Source of the DNA: Anastatus disparis
Lineage: Eukaryota > Arthropoda > Insecta > Hymenoptera > Eupelmidae
Reading direction: 5' to 3'
Length of the DNA: 64,000 nt
Assembly: GCA_017163975.1 (NCBI GenBank)
Contig: JAFFSR010000396.1
Location: forward strand, 186,001-250,000
Shown: positions 32,546-43,539 of the stretch, one piece after another
Position numbering within the stretch: the first letter of the stretch is position 1
Layout: the number at the start of each line of letters is the position of its first letter
Program-made: the position numbers and the translations under genes
Notes under the pieces: generated by a model
What the model was told of the DNA's origin: nothing
The model's input: only the letters and a program-made list of their open reading frames with translations
Databases searched by the model: none

Positions 32546-33195
32546 TTGCTAAATTAATATAATAATACTTTTTATATTATATATAGTGTAATTTAATATT
32601 TTTTAATATTATTAAGTTTTATTATTTATAACTTATGTATAATTTACTATATACATATATATTTTATTAATAATTTTTTGATTTTCTACTTTAAATTAAA
32701 AATTTTTTTATTTAAAATTCACGCAGTTATTGTACTCTTTAATTATTATTAAATGGGCCATGTACAAATTACGTAAGGATATTTTCATTACATACGACTT
32801 TTCATTATTTATATGTAAGGGTCTGTATTTTTTTTTTCTAATTTTGATCCCTTACTTTATTTAACGTTTTGTTAATTAAGTGGGGCTAGAATAATAAAAA
32901 TTACATTTGAAAACAAAGTTTTTTTTATCATAGAATTTTTTCATTTATGAATATGATAATCGTTAGTTTTAAATCGTAATTTCATAATCTTAAAATTTTT
33001 TCATTTATTAATAAATGAATATGATGATCGTCAGTTTAAAATTGTAATTTCTAATCTTAAAATTATAGTGTTTATAAAAAATCATATGTATTAATACGTA
33101 TTTCTGTATCATTAGTCTTTGTATTTATTTATTTAGAACTATGTAGGGACAATATTCTTATAGTAATATAAACTATCATGTAAATATATATAAAT
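32546..33195. other. AT-rich interior of inverted repeat
   Basis: Contains a direct duplication of AATTTTTTCATTTAT.AATATGAT.ATCGT.AGTTTAAA near 32935 and 33000. No gene seen. Confidence 0.5.
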
Positions 33196-33196
33196 T

Positions 33197-33271
33197 AATA
33201 CTTGAGTAAATAACAAAAAACTCAATTGTTACTCGGTCGGTATTGGATTGTACTCCAGCTTGGTCTTAAAA
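33197..33271. mobile_element. Fragment of GGCCGGA-type TTAA MITE
   Basis: TACTTGAGTAAATAACAAAA, CAATTGTTACTCGGTCGGTA and TACTCC...TCTTAA match the right-arm orientation of 8207-8591 and the left fragment at 5852. Only one arm remains. Confidence 0.75.
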
Positions 33272-34130
33272 GAAGAATATTGTAACGCGATGAATTTAAG
33301 TTTTAAAATTAAAATGTTTTAATTAATTATATATTAAAAATAATTAATAATCATTTGTCATTATTTTTATTTTATACAATTATTAAAAACCTTGTAAATT
33401 TAAATACAAGATTTATATTCACTTTGCTAATTAATAAATATTTATATTTTTGATATAAGTTAATATGATTCGTTTGTATACTGATTGTTACATAAATATA
33501 TTGTTTCTAATTTCATAAAATGTTGCCGAAAAATATTTATTAAATATTTTTGAAACCTTTCGTAAAATATTTTTGTAATATTTATTTATTCAATATTACG
33601 ATAAAAACTTTTCAATGGATATGTTAGAAATATTTTAAAAACATATTATGAGATGTTTTGTTGCAATATTTCCAATATATTTCAAGAAACATTTCATTAA
33701 ATATTTTCGAAAGATTCCGTGAAATTTAATTATGAATTTTGTAAAATTTAATTGCAAAATCTATTAAATAATTTGAAAACTTTACATGAAATGTTTTTTG
33801 AAACATTACATATAGGGTTTTCATTTGTTATAATTTATGTCAAATAGACAAAAAAGCAAGGAAAAAAATTGAAAACATGTTTTTCTGCTATATAGTAGCA
33901 TTAATAATATGCTATGTATTTCTATATTTACATTTATTAATGTTTTCATCTGTTTATATAGATAAACATAAAATGTTATAAACATCCATCAAAGTTAAAA
34001 ATACTTTTATAAGCGTTTTTTCTTTATTGATAATATGTATGTTGAAAAAACGTTGCTAAGTGCTTTAGTGCAATGATTTCTCATAGAGCATATTAAGTTT
34101 GAAGAATTTTAATTTTATTTTTGTAAATCT
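33272..34130. other. AT-rich interior
   Basis: Degenerate AATATTT.GAAA-type words recur around 33520-33830, possibly old tandem repeats. No coding evidence. Confidence 0.45.
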
Positions 34131-34320
34131 GATTTTAATGTAAATATTCTTACTAACTGCATCAAAGAATAACTTAAGATCTAAGGAAATTATATATTTG
34201 AAAAAAGTATATGTTATTTACAATGTGATTTTAATGTAAATATTCTTACCAACTGTATCAAAGACTGACTTAAGATCTAAGGAAATTATATATTTGAAAA
34301 AAGTACATGTTTTTTACATA
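34131..34320 (+). repeat. 96-bp tandem duplication with an inverted partner
   Basis: GATTTTAATGTAAATATTCT starts at 34131 and 34227. Both units contain CTTAAGATCTAAGGAAATTA. The reverse complement (ending GTGATTTAAATGTAACTATT) is at 35750-35845, an inner pair of the giant inverted repeat. Confidence 0.85.
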
Positions 34321-35745
34321 TCTTTTTAAAAACTTGAGAAAGACAACAAAATAAATTGATTAAAACAAACATTTAGCTATATATTCATTTTTCTATTCTA
34401 CCGCCTATTCTACTGTTTTTTTTCTCCATGTGACCATAGAGGGAAAAAATCCGTGGAATGGAAAGAAGATGCTTGCGTATGAGGTCGCGTAAACATAAAC
34501 ATAACCTCTTTAAAATTGTAGCTCATACAGAGCAATTTTCTACAATTTGTTTTAAAATGAATGAAGTGAATTTGTATTTATAATTTAATTATTTTTGTCT
34601 ATTTACTTCGTATCGCAACTCGCTTTTCCATTCTACAGTGGAATAGAGAATAGAATTCTATTCTTCGCATGAAACTTGCTGAATATCGCTGATTGGTTGT
34701 TTCTATGCATCCTCTATTCGGCAGTCTCTTTTCTACTCATCTGACTGCACCCTTACATATTTCTTTTCTTTAAGGTAAATCGTATAAATGATGACATGTA
34801 TTGAATTTTATGTTTAATTACAACAGTAAGCATCCATCTTTCTCAAATTTCATACTTTACCTAAATTATATTACAAATAAATTTTATACATTTTAAAATT
34901 TATTTATTTAATTTTATAATTTTAAAATTGTAAATCATTATTTTAATTAGAAAACAAATAAAAGATTTAACAATTTTAATATATCTTTTAGTAAAGTTTT
35001 TGAGAATCACTTGTCAATGTAAATACCAAACCTAGTAATATGATTTTTGCAAAAAAATTATTCAATATTAGAAGATGATTTAAGAAGTTTGAGCTAAGTT
35101 TATTAATTTATTTTATAAAATTGTAAGAGTATTTGAAGAGTGTACAAAAATCAAAATAATGATATTGTGTTTAAATACCGAAAAAAGTAGAATTAAATAA
35201 GTTTCTTGTATCCAATTCTGTTAAAACATTGTCAGTTCGCGAAAAATGAATTGCATAAAAGTGATGGTAACAATGTAAATTTGAAAGTTGATTTCTATTT
35301 TTTTTTACTTAGTTTTTCATATTTCTTTTTATTTGTAAAAGTTAAGATGATTGAACAAAATGTCTTCCTGGAATATAACTTGTAATAATTTGTATTGATC
35401 AAGTTTTAACAATAATAGGAATCTCAAATATATAATTTTTAATTAATTTCATCGATAAAAATACTTCAAAAACGTAATTGGATAGAAGGTTTTCTGTTTT
35501 TATAAAAATATATGTCAACAGGCAATATGACATGATATAAAAGTTTTATAATTAAATACTAATAATTGAATAATAGTGTTTTTTTAAGAATTAAAAATCA
35601 AGTACAAAGTATTGATATTGTTAGATGAGATCAAAGAAAATATATATTTTAAAAGAATGATGAATATTTTAAAAAGATGTAAAGTAGAATTATCAGGAGA
35701 TTGGAATCAAATTACAGATCTAAGATGCATAAAAATATATTTCAA
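34321..35745. other. Central loop of the giant inverted repeat
   Basis: AT-rich; no ORF, TIR or RNA gene recognised. 34420-34740 is somewhat GC-richer (GTCGCGTAAACATAAACATA, CCATTCTACAGTGGAATAGA), without identifiable homology. Confidence 0.5.
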
Positions 35746-35749
35746 ATTT

Positions 35750-35845
35750 TTAAGAAATATAATTATTTGAAAACGAAATTCATATAGTTTCCTTAGATCT
35801 TAAGACAGCCATTGATGCATCGAGTAAGAATAGTTACATTTAAAT
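35750..35845 (-). repeat. Inverted partner of the 34131-34320 duplication
   Basis: Reverse complement carries CTTAAGATCTAAGGAAACTA and the TGTAACTATTCTTACT block in the same order as the left units. Confidence 0.75.
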
Positions 35846-35974
35846 CACATTTAAAAAAATAAAATGAATTGAAATATTAAACAATGTAAACTAATTAACT
35901 GCTTATATTTAAAAAAAAAATGAAAATATATAAGATGTGATGTAGTTTTTAATGTAATAAAGCATATAATATAG

Positions 35975-36290
35975 ATCTGTACGCTTCAGCGACAATAATA
36001 AATGAATTTGTAAACTTTTTTAGCGACAATAAGCAATAAATTTGTATGCTTTTTTCAGCGACAATGAGATATAAATTTGTAAATTTATTTTAGCGATTAT
36101 GATAAATTGGTTTGGAAGCTTTTTTTTAGCGACAACAAACAATAAATCTGTATGCTTTTTATAACCTTTTTTTAGCGACAGCAAATAATAAATCTGTACG
36201 CTTTTATAAGCTTCTTTTTAGTGACAACAAATAATAGATCTGTACGCTTCAGCGACAGTAAGAAATGAATTTGTAAGCTTTAAAAGCTTT
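35975..36290 (-). repeat. ~50-bp GTCGCT/AAGCTT minisatellite, right arm
   Basis: About seven units of TTCAGCGACAATAA.AAATCTGTACGCTT, the reverse complement of the unit at 30330-30790. Followed by AGCCATATATTTTTATGCTG, also mirrored on the left at about 30305-30335. Confidence 0.8.
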
Positions 36291-36482
36291 TAATGTAGCC
36301 ATATATTTTTATGCTGGTCTCAAGACCAGAAATCTTTTATTAAGATAAATTTGTAAATATCTTATTTCTAGTCTTAAAAAAAAACATGTTTCATTTAAAT
36401 ATAAGTGTTAATAAATTACCTATGGATATTAAGCTAAATTCATTTTGTAATTTATAATTTACTTTTGTAATTAGTAAATTTT

Positions 36483-38000
36483 TTCAATAATAAAAATAAA
36501 GATACAATATATAGAAATAAAAATATTATACATTTATCTGAATAAAGGAAATGCAGAGAGCAAGCTTTTTATTATCAATTAGTTATGTTTGCAATTATAT
36601 TAATAAAATATTAATAATAATAATTTTTTTTTTTCATTATTGAAATTCAATATTAGAATATAAATGAAATGCAGTGAAAAAACTTTATATTATTAATTAG
36701 TTTTTCAATAATAAAAATAAAGATACAATATATAGAAATAAAAATATTATATATTTATCTGAATAAAGAAAATGCAGAGAGGAAGCTTTCTATTATCAAT
36801 TAGTTATGTTTGCAATTATATTAATGAAATATTAATAATAATAATTTTTGTTTTCATTATTGAAATTCAATATTAGAATATAAATGAAATGTAGTGAAAA
36901 AACTTTAAATTATTAATTAGTTATTCAATAATAAAATGTGACAACCCTGGGGATCAGGAGGTTGCACTAATTTATAAAAATATATATATAAGCTGTAATT
37001 AAATCAGTAACAAAAAGAGGAACTTTATTTAAGAAATATGTACAGTAATAGTACGCTCGCTCAAAATGGACGCCAGCCGCGTATAGCGTACGCGACGCCG
37101 CTTGCTCTAATTAAATAACTATTGGCACGACGAAAAGCAAATATTACAAAAACGTAAGCTAAAAGGGACACGAGCAATAAACACACAAGAAATGAAAGAA
37201 TTAGAAAAGCACGAAGGGAATATATGCAATACAACGCGCACGCGATCGCCCGGCACACACGTCGTAAAAGACAGAAAGAAATTATATTATTTCTCTTTAA
37301 CAATTGTGCACTCGCAACAATTTTAAGCACAATAAAATAACTTAGAGAATATTGAATTTATCTATTCTCGCTCACACTAACTACGATAATTGTAACACAC
37401 AACCAGAAAAGTATTACGCAATATCGCAAGTCGTAACGCTCTTTATCGGACGCCGGCGACAGAAGGAATAATAATGGTATTCCTTCTCGTCTATGCTCAG
37501 CTTCATCTCTCTTGCTGTACGCTGCGCGCGCCGCAAGAGAGAGACAAACGATCCTAAACGGACCCAAGCTCAGCTACTCGAGTCAAGCTGCTTGCTAGCT
37601 ATCTCAGTGCACATTATACGTGCTTTATAAATTCGCACGTGTGTGCCAACGATTTTGGGTTATGCTCTTAAATATTTGACTCGCGTGGTCTGCTTTCCGT
37701 CTTGCCCGTAGCTAGATGCTCCCTTCTGTCGGCTATATGCGCCACAAATATACATAAAAGTAATATGGCCAATCTGCCATGTTACAAAAAATAAAGATAC
37801 AATATATAGAAATAAAAATATTATATATTCATCTGAATAAAGAAAATGCAGAGCGGAAGCTTTCTATTATCAATTAGTTATGTTTGCAATTATATTAATG
37901 AAATATTAATAATAATAATTTTTGTTTTCATTATTGAAATTCAATATTAGAATATAAATGAAATGCAGTAAAAAAACTTTATATTATTAATTAGTTACAG
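36483..38000 (+). repeat. ~220-bp tandem repeat, three units, split by a solo LTR
   Basis: Units begin TTTTTCAATAATAAAAATAA near 36480 and 36702. The third spans the solo LTR insertion and resumes at 37797. Each contains ATACAATATATAGAAATAAA and AATGCAGAG.G.AAGCTTT. They are nearly identical, so amplification is recent relative to the arms. Confidence 0.85.
36937..37796. mobile_element. Solo LTR, 860 bp, with 4-bp duplication
   Basis: Starts TGTGACAACCCTGGGG and ends GCCATGTTACA (TG...CA). It interrupts a 220-bp unit whose uninterrupted copies have AATAAAAATAAAG at this point, and comparison implies an AAAA duplication. CpG-rich, about 860 bp, no internal region. LTR/LTR recombination of a gypsy-like element is the likely origin. 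Minus-strand open stretches in it are not supported as genes. It is not the same family as the 53-62 kb element. Confidence 0.82.
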
Positions 38001-38177
38001 TTACAACTATAATAATAAAATATTACTAATTATTTTAATATTTAATAGAAGAAATAGAAAAAAATATTCTTATTATTAATAATATTCTATTATTATAATA
38101 ACAATTATAAGTTATTACTATAATTGTTATTTATAAGAATATTTTTTTATTACTAATTACTAAAACATAATATCATA
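38001..38177. other. AT-rich palindromic patch
   Basis: AATATTCTTATTATTAATAA and TTATAACAATTATAAGTTAT-type words form overlapping short inverted repeats. Confidence 0.5.
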
Positions 38178-38345
38178 GTGAGGGGGAGGGCATAATGAGG
38201 GATGGCATATTGAGAGGTGGCTGAGGGGGGGCCTCAGTTACGTTAATTTTGAAATGGCCATTTATAAGAGGAATTACAACGTAATTTGAGGGGGGGCTGT
38301 ACCGACAGACATTTGAGGGGGGACTGAGGGAGGGAGGGTCGGTTG
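38178..38345 (+). repeat. G-rich segment with internal inverted repeat
   Basis: Several runs of four to seven G on the plus strand flank CCTCAGTTACGTTAATTTTG, mirrored by ATTACAACGTAATTTGAGG about 40 bp on. G-quadruplex potential; could be a small foldback element. Confidence 0.6.
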
Positions 38346-38636
38346 AATCTTGTCTTACGACTACATATAGATAGATATATATAATTCAAAAAACAAAATT
38401 TAACTATAGTATTTAAAGCATCACAATTATATTTAATATTTATTATATTTAATATTCATTTATTAATATTTTTAATTACTATGTGTAAAAAATTTAAAAT
38501 TTATTTATTTAAAAAAAAATTTGATTGAAAGAAAACGAGCATACTTAATTTACTCGTAAAGAATCAATTTAATAATAAAAAAATAGAAAATTTGAAAATC
38601 ATAAATGAAAAAAGGAATAAAAAATTTTAAGCAATA

Positions 38637-38762
38637 AAAGGTGGTCCTGACCGAGAGTTGAACTCGCGCACACAAAAGGAAAGACGCGTACGTTACATAG
38701 TAGACCAAAACTCCATCGAGCAAAGTTTGGCGTGAAATGATACATGCTCATCTGCCCCCTGA
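38637..38762 (-). ncRNA. tRNA-like module, copy 2 (inverted)
   Basis: Minus strand: GGGGCAGATGAGCATGTAT leads into A-box-like TGGTCTACTATG and B-box-like GAGTTCAACTC, then TCGGTCAGGACCACC. About 85% like copy 1 by eye. Conservation is best across the A- and B-box span, but cloverleaf pairing is incomplete. Confidence 0.5.
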
Positions 38763-39415
38763 TTATATAAAATAATTAGATTTTGAGGTTGAAATTAGTT
38801 ATTTATAATTTTTAAGTTTCAGATGTCATATATAGTTTATTCTAATTATATTTTTTTTCTAAAAATTTGTAATTCTACAGTAATAATAATCATTTTTGTC
38901 ATTTAATAAATTTTAAAAATTTCAAACAAGTTAGATGATAAACGTTGTTCACTTATTTAATTAAACTTTTTCATTCCGAGTTGAAGCTGAAACCCAATCA
39001 AATGTGAAGACGAAGGCGGTTCATTTGTTCCGAATAGTTTACATAGATACTCGTCAATTTTTTTAAAATTTGAATAGACGATATGTTTACATCAATAATC
39101 TTGAGGATTATAATAAGTCATCAATGAAAATGTTTGTTGATTATATACGCACCAAAATGAATTTCAACTTCTTCCAAGCGCAAATTCAATACAAAATTTA
39201 TGATATATTCACAAACAATTTTTTAGTTATCAATTAATCCTCGATTTAGAAACTAAAAATATTGCAAGTCTGACACCAAAATCTTTTCGGTTATTTTATT
39301 TAGTTATTTCAGTTTGAGTTGAAGCTAAAACCCGATCAACTATGAGTATAATGACTGTTCATTTCTCTCGAACATAGTCAACGTACATACTTAAGAATGT
39401 TATATAATCTAAACA

Positions 39416-39734
39416 AACAGTATGTTTACATCAAATAAGAATAAATGTAAAAACAAGTTATAAACGAAAATATTAATAGTTCCTGAGCGCATTAAAATAA
39501 ATTTCTATTCTTTTCGAACAGAAATTATTTTAAAAAGTTTTTTCATGCTACATACATGAAATTTAATGTAAAAGTACTGGAAGTAAAATTTTATCGTGGT
39601 ATATGAAATAAAAATCATGTAGATGCATTATTGCTTTCTCATAGAGAAAGCATTGTATCGATAAAAAAATTTTTTCATTAATTTGTACATATTTAGATTC
39701 AGGGAGTCAAAAAAAGTGGTTTCCAGAAAATGTC
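39416..39734. other. AT-rich spacer
   Basis: Contains TTTCTCATAGAGAAAGCATT at about 39627-39652, a short inverted pair. No gene seen. Confidence 0.5.
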
Positions 39735-39766
39735 TGTATGTATGTGTGTGTGTGTGTGTGTGTGTA
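39735..39766 (+). repeat. (GT)n microsatellite
   Basis: TGTATGTATGTGTGTG... run that opens the following tandem array. Confidence 0.95.
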
Positions 39767-39779
39767 TGATTTCAGTACG

Positions 39780-41135
39780 CCAAAAATATCTCGAGAACTA
39801 CTCGATGGATTTGCTTAAAATTTTGCATGCAATTTATTTTTTTGTCTAACTGGGGAGGAAGCTATTGAAAATTGATCTTCTTAGCTTAGTTATTTTTTAG
39901 AACCATTTTAATAATTTAAAAAAAATTTTGATTTTTCATTTTTTTGGTATTTTACGTAAATTACTCAAAGAATTTTCTTAAAAATTTGTATGGACATTAT
40001 TTGCAACTGCCAAAAGAAGGAAAACTTTTACTAACTGATTTTCTTAGCGCACTTTTAATTTTAGAGCAATTTGAAAATTTTGAAAAAAAAATTTTTTTTT
40101 CATTTTTCTATTATTTTATGAAAACCATTCGATAGATTTGCTTCAAAATCTGTATGCAAATCTTTAGCGCAGTTTTAATTTTAGAGCATTTAGAAAATTT
40201 TTGAAAAAATGTTTATTCTTCATTTTTTTTAAATGTTAGATTTGCTCTAAAATCATTATGCAAATTATTCGTTATTGCCTTAATAAAACAAGCTTTGGAA
40301 AACTTATTTTCTTAGCACAGTTTTAATTAAAGAGAATATTGAAAATTTTTTAAAATAATTTTTCATTTTTTTTGGGTCTTACGTAAACTACTCTAAGAAT
40401 TCGTTTAAAAATTTGTATAGTAATTATTTGCTACTGTTGAAATAATAAAAACATTTGAAAACTGATTTTCTTGGCATACTATTAATTTTAGAGAATTTTG
40501 AAAATTTTTAAAAAAGTTGTTATATTTTATTTTTTTATTTTACGAAAACCATTCGATTGATTTGCTCCAAAATTTTTATGCAAGTTATTCGCTATTGTCT
40601 AAAGGAAATAAGCTTTGGAAAACTTATTTTCTTAGCGCAGTTTTAATTTAACAGAATTTTGAAAATTTAAAAAAACTTTTTATCATTCATTTTTTTTTAT
40701 ATTACACTAAAACCATTCGATAGATTTGCTATAAAATTATTATGAAAATTATTCGCTATTGCCTTAATGAAACAAGCTTTAGAGAACTTATTTTCTTAGC
40801 GCAGTTTTAATTTAACAGAATTTTAAAAATTTAAAAAAACTTTTTATTATTCATTTTTTTTTATATTACACTAAAACCATTCGATAGATTTGCTATAAAA
40901 TTATCATGAAAATTATTCGCAATTGCCTTAATGAAACAAGCTTTAGAGAACTTATTTTCTTAGCGCAGTTATAATTTTAAAGCATTTTGAAAATTTTGAA
41001 AAAAATTTATTTTCAATTTCTCATTTTTTTTTGGATCTTACGTAAACTACTCTAAGAATTTGCTTAAAAATGTATATAGAAATTATTTGATACTGTTGAA
41101 ATAATAAAAACATTTAAAAACTGATTTTTTTGGCA
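39780..41135 (+). repeat. ~160-bp tandem repeat, about eight units
   Basis: TCTTAGCGCAGTTTTAATTT (or variants) recurs at about 40045, 40165, 40313, 40472, 40634, 40797, 40960 and 41130. Each unit contains ACCATTCGATAGATTTGCT and CTTATTTTCTTAG. One related unit lies at 52808-52975, beside the LINE. A 63-codon open stretch here is a repeat artefact. Confidence 0.85.
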
Positions 41136-41159
41136 TACTATTAATTTTATTATTTTTCT

Positions 41160-41530
41160 ATTTAGATAGATAGATATTAATTTATTTTGTAAAAGAGTAC
41201 AAGAAGGCGTGTAATACATCAAGCAATAAATAATAATTCTGTATAAAGTATTGCACATAATATGATAAGATATCACAGTCAAATATTAAAATTAATATAT
41301 AATACTGTATCAGTAAGTCACTATATAAAAGCGATATCACAGACTACTGTGAATACACGCAGGAAGCATGAAAATATAAATTACAATAAAAACAGTCTTA
41401 AATATCTATCAGTCATAAAATTAAAATCAAATTAACATCAAATAACACAATTTCAAAGATAAAGCATAAAGCATAGTCATGACATCTAATAAAAATAAAA
41501 TTGGACAAAACAATGCAACAATAAATAACA
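41160..41530 (+). repeat. Paralogue of 13372-13549 plus 14600-14760 (empty site)
   Basis: Shares GTGTAATACA, TATTGCACATAA, GATATCACAGTCAA, GTAAGTCAC, GATATCACAGA and TACACGCA in order with the two flanks of the 13552-14599 element, but continuous. The joint GTATCAGTAAGTCAC near 41306-41320 is the unoccupied TA target. A minus-strand open stretch here is not supported. Confidence 0.78.
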
Positions 41531-42151
41531 CAGGCCCACAAAATGAAAAAAAATGTCTGAACTTTTGACCGGACATACATATTCCCATGTATTTTTCGAC
41601 GCTGAATCCGAATCTGTAATAAAAATATAGGGTTTTCCTACCTTTTCTCAGAGTTTTATTGAAAAAACCTCATTTTTTACGGTTTTTTTGCGGTTTTTCG
41701 AGTCTAGAAAAAACAAATCATGAGATACGGTTAATTGGACTTCAAAATCGAATTCTACGGGAAAAAATACACGGGAAACCATACCTTTAAATTTTTTTAA
41801 CGCGATTCTAGTCCTCTGTATGGGGCTGAAAAGATGAGGAAATCGGTAAAAGTCGAAATTTTGCCTAAAATGGATTTAAACAATATTAAAATTTAATCAT
41901 GCGTCTTTTGAAGAGTCGATAAACATTGGAAATACTATCCTGGGGGTTTTTCAGATTGCTGATCATGAATTTAAAGTCAGATTGTGTAAAAACTACTTCT
42001 AGAGGGCGGTGACAAGAACTGTATATGGTAAATTTATCGATTTTTTAAAAATTTTACGTCTGAAATACTAATTTTAGAGTCTTTCACAGCATTGACTGTA
42101 AATTCAAGATATTAACTTAGCCTATTGTGTACGTTAAACTTAACATTTTGT
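41531..42151 (-). other. Conserved 3' non-coding end of transposon copy A
   Basis: Nearly identical, as reverse complement, to 50328-50915. Contains TTCGACGCTGAATCCGAATC and a T-rich stretch, and begins with CACAGGCCC. Confidence 0.8.
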
Positions 42152-43013
42152 CTATGTTTGTCTCTCTCTCTCTCTCTCTCTCTCTCTTCCGATGTTTTTT
42201 TTAAATTGGCTTACGCTTACGTACACGTTTCTCTTCGAATGACCGATGTAGTGGATTTCTGACACGTTTTTGTCCTTTTTCGCAGCTGTTTCTCTTTTTA
42301 TCATCCAGCAGTAATCTGCTAACATGTTGATACCCCAGTTTCCTTGAAATCTACGTTCAAACTCCTTTAAATCTTGGTGAAATCGTTCACCATGCTCTTC
42401 ACTAAAGTCTCCGTTATTTTCAGGAAACTGATCAACGTGTGAATCAAGAAAATGAAGTTTTAAGTTCATTAGACAACCCAATTTTTCAAAATTACGTACC
42501 ATTCTTTTCACAATAGCTTTATAATTCGTGTCTTTGGCATTACCCAAAAATTTCGTCGATACCTCTTTAAAACTTAACCATGCTGCCTTTTCAACATCAG
42601 TCATGCTTTGTTCAAAGTTTTCGTCTCTAAATAAAGTTCGGATTTCAGGACCATCAAAAATACCTTCATTTAATTTAGCATCAGATTTATGGGGAAATAC
42701 TTTGCTTATATATTGGAAGCATTGACCGTCTTTGTCCAAAGCTTTAACTAATTGCTTTATCAATCCAAGCTTTATATGCAGAGGCGGTATCAAAATTTTC
42801 GAAGGATTAACGAGTGGATCTTTTATAACATTCTGTTTTCCAGGTTCAAACGATTCTCTTGATGGCCAAATTTTCTTTTTATAGTGTTTTTCTCTATCTC
42901 TGCTATCAAACATGCATAAATAACATGGGTACTTCGTAAATCCAGATTGTTGTCCAAGTATCATAGATAAAATCTTTAAATCGCCACATATTTGCCATTT
43001 ATGTTCTCTATAT
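42152..43013 (-). pseudogene. Transposon copy A, C-terminal half of large protein
   Basis: 270 uninterrupted codons from 42964 (the frame is open up to the 43013 junction). Features are CGDLKILSMILGQQSGF, a CYLCMFDSRDR zinc-like pair, PPLHIKLGLIKQLVKAL, LHFLDSHVDQFPENNGDF, EEHGERFHQDL and NMLADYCWMIKRE. These recur in a large family of uncharacterised invertebrate proteins that I recall as transposon-linked. D, H and E residues in GDLK, PPLHIK and EEHGERFH could be catalytic, but this is inference. The N-terminal half lies at 47356-47937, separated by a 4.3-kb insertion. The tail overlaps a (CT)n run. Confidence 0.7.
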
Positions 43014-43014
43014 C

Positions 43015-43082
43015 AAGAGGCGCGGCAGCGCCTCGACGGCGAGTTAAGGTACGAATACGAAAACGTCGAGGCGCTCCTCTTA
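43015..43082. other. GC-rich hairpin at insertion edge
   Basis: AAGAGGCGC.GCAGCGCCTCGACG is mirrored by CGTCGAGGCGCTCCTCTT around GAGTTAAGGTACGAATACGA. The loop words CGACGGCGAGT.A.GGTA.GAATACGAAA recur at 43446-43475. Confidence 0.75.
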
Positions 43083-43539
43083 TACTTTGAATTAGAGTGT
43101 CGAAAATTTTAAAATAGAATCTTTTCAAAATGCATTCATATATTTTATAAATACAAATTGATAATTAAAGATTTTTATTTTATCTTTAATTTAAAAAAAG
43201 TTTTATGACGATCGGTTTACTCAATCTCGAGAAAACGTAATCTAAAATTTTAAAGTGTCAATTTCGCGTTATGAAAATTCTTCTTCGTCATCAGCCCTTC
43301 AATTTTTGTTTCCAGCCTGTGACGTCACACTTTAATCTTGTAGGAGAGCTATGAGCATATTTTTGATGTTTTTCGGCTATAGTATAGTTAGTATGGTGCA
43401 TGCGGTTTGTATTCGAGTTAGTATATCATGTTATAGTATATATATCGACGGCGAGTCAGGGTATGAATACGAAAATTATTTATACTTATAATTAAAGTAA
43501 TATTTTCGTATAAACGTATTCTATAATTCTAACATAGTA
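43083..43539. other. AT-rich spacer in insertion
   Basis: No gene. Contains the second CGACGGCGAGTCAGGGTATG word near 43446. Confidence 0.5.

Larger units (their letters stand above)
26797..39415. repeat. Giant diverged inverted repeat, ~12.6 kb overall
   Basis: Left arm 26797-30790 and right arm 35975-39415 carry the same landmarks in mirrored order and opposite orientation. They are a ~335-bp repeat (AAGTATGT.CGT, ATGTTTACATC, CGAGGATTAAT), GTAGAA.TACAA.TTTTTAGAAAAA, GGGGCAGATGAGCATGTAT with a tRNA-like module, CTTGAGACCA.CATA.A.AAATATATGGCT, and a GTCGCT/AAGCTT minisatellite. An inner pair (34131-34310 with 35750-35845) continues the symmetry. Later insertions are 27357-28699 and 29406-29787 on the left and 36937-37796 on the right. 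The left half additionally holds 30.8-34.1 kb with a decayed gene. Confidence 0.82.

Noticed and set aside
37061..37567. Two minus-strand ORFs of 89 and 69 codons
   Set aside because: They lie inside the solo LTR and show no protein family features; a chance result of its higher GC content.
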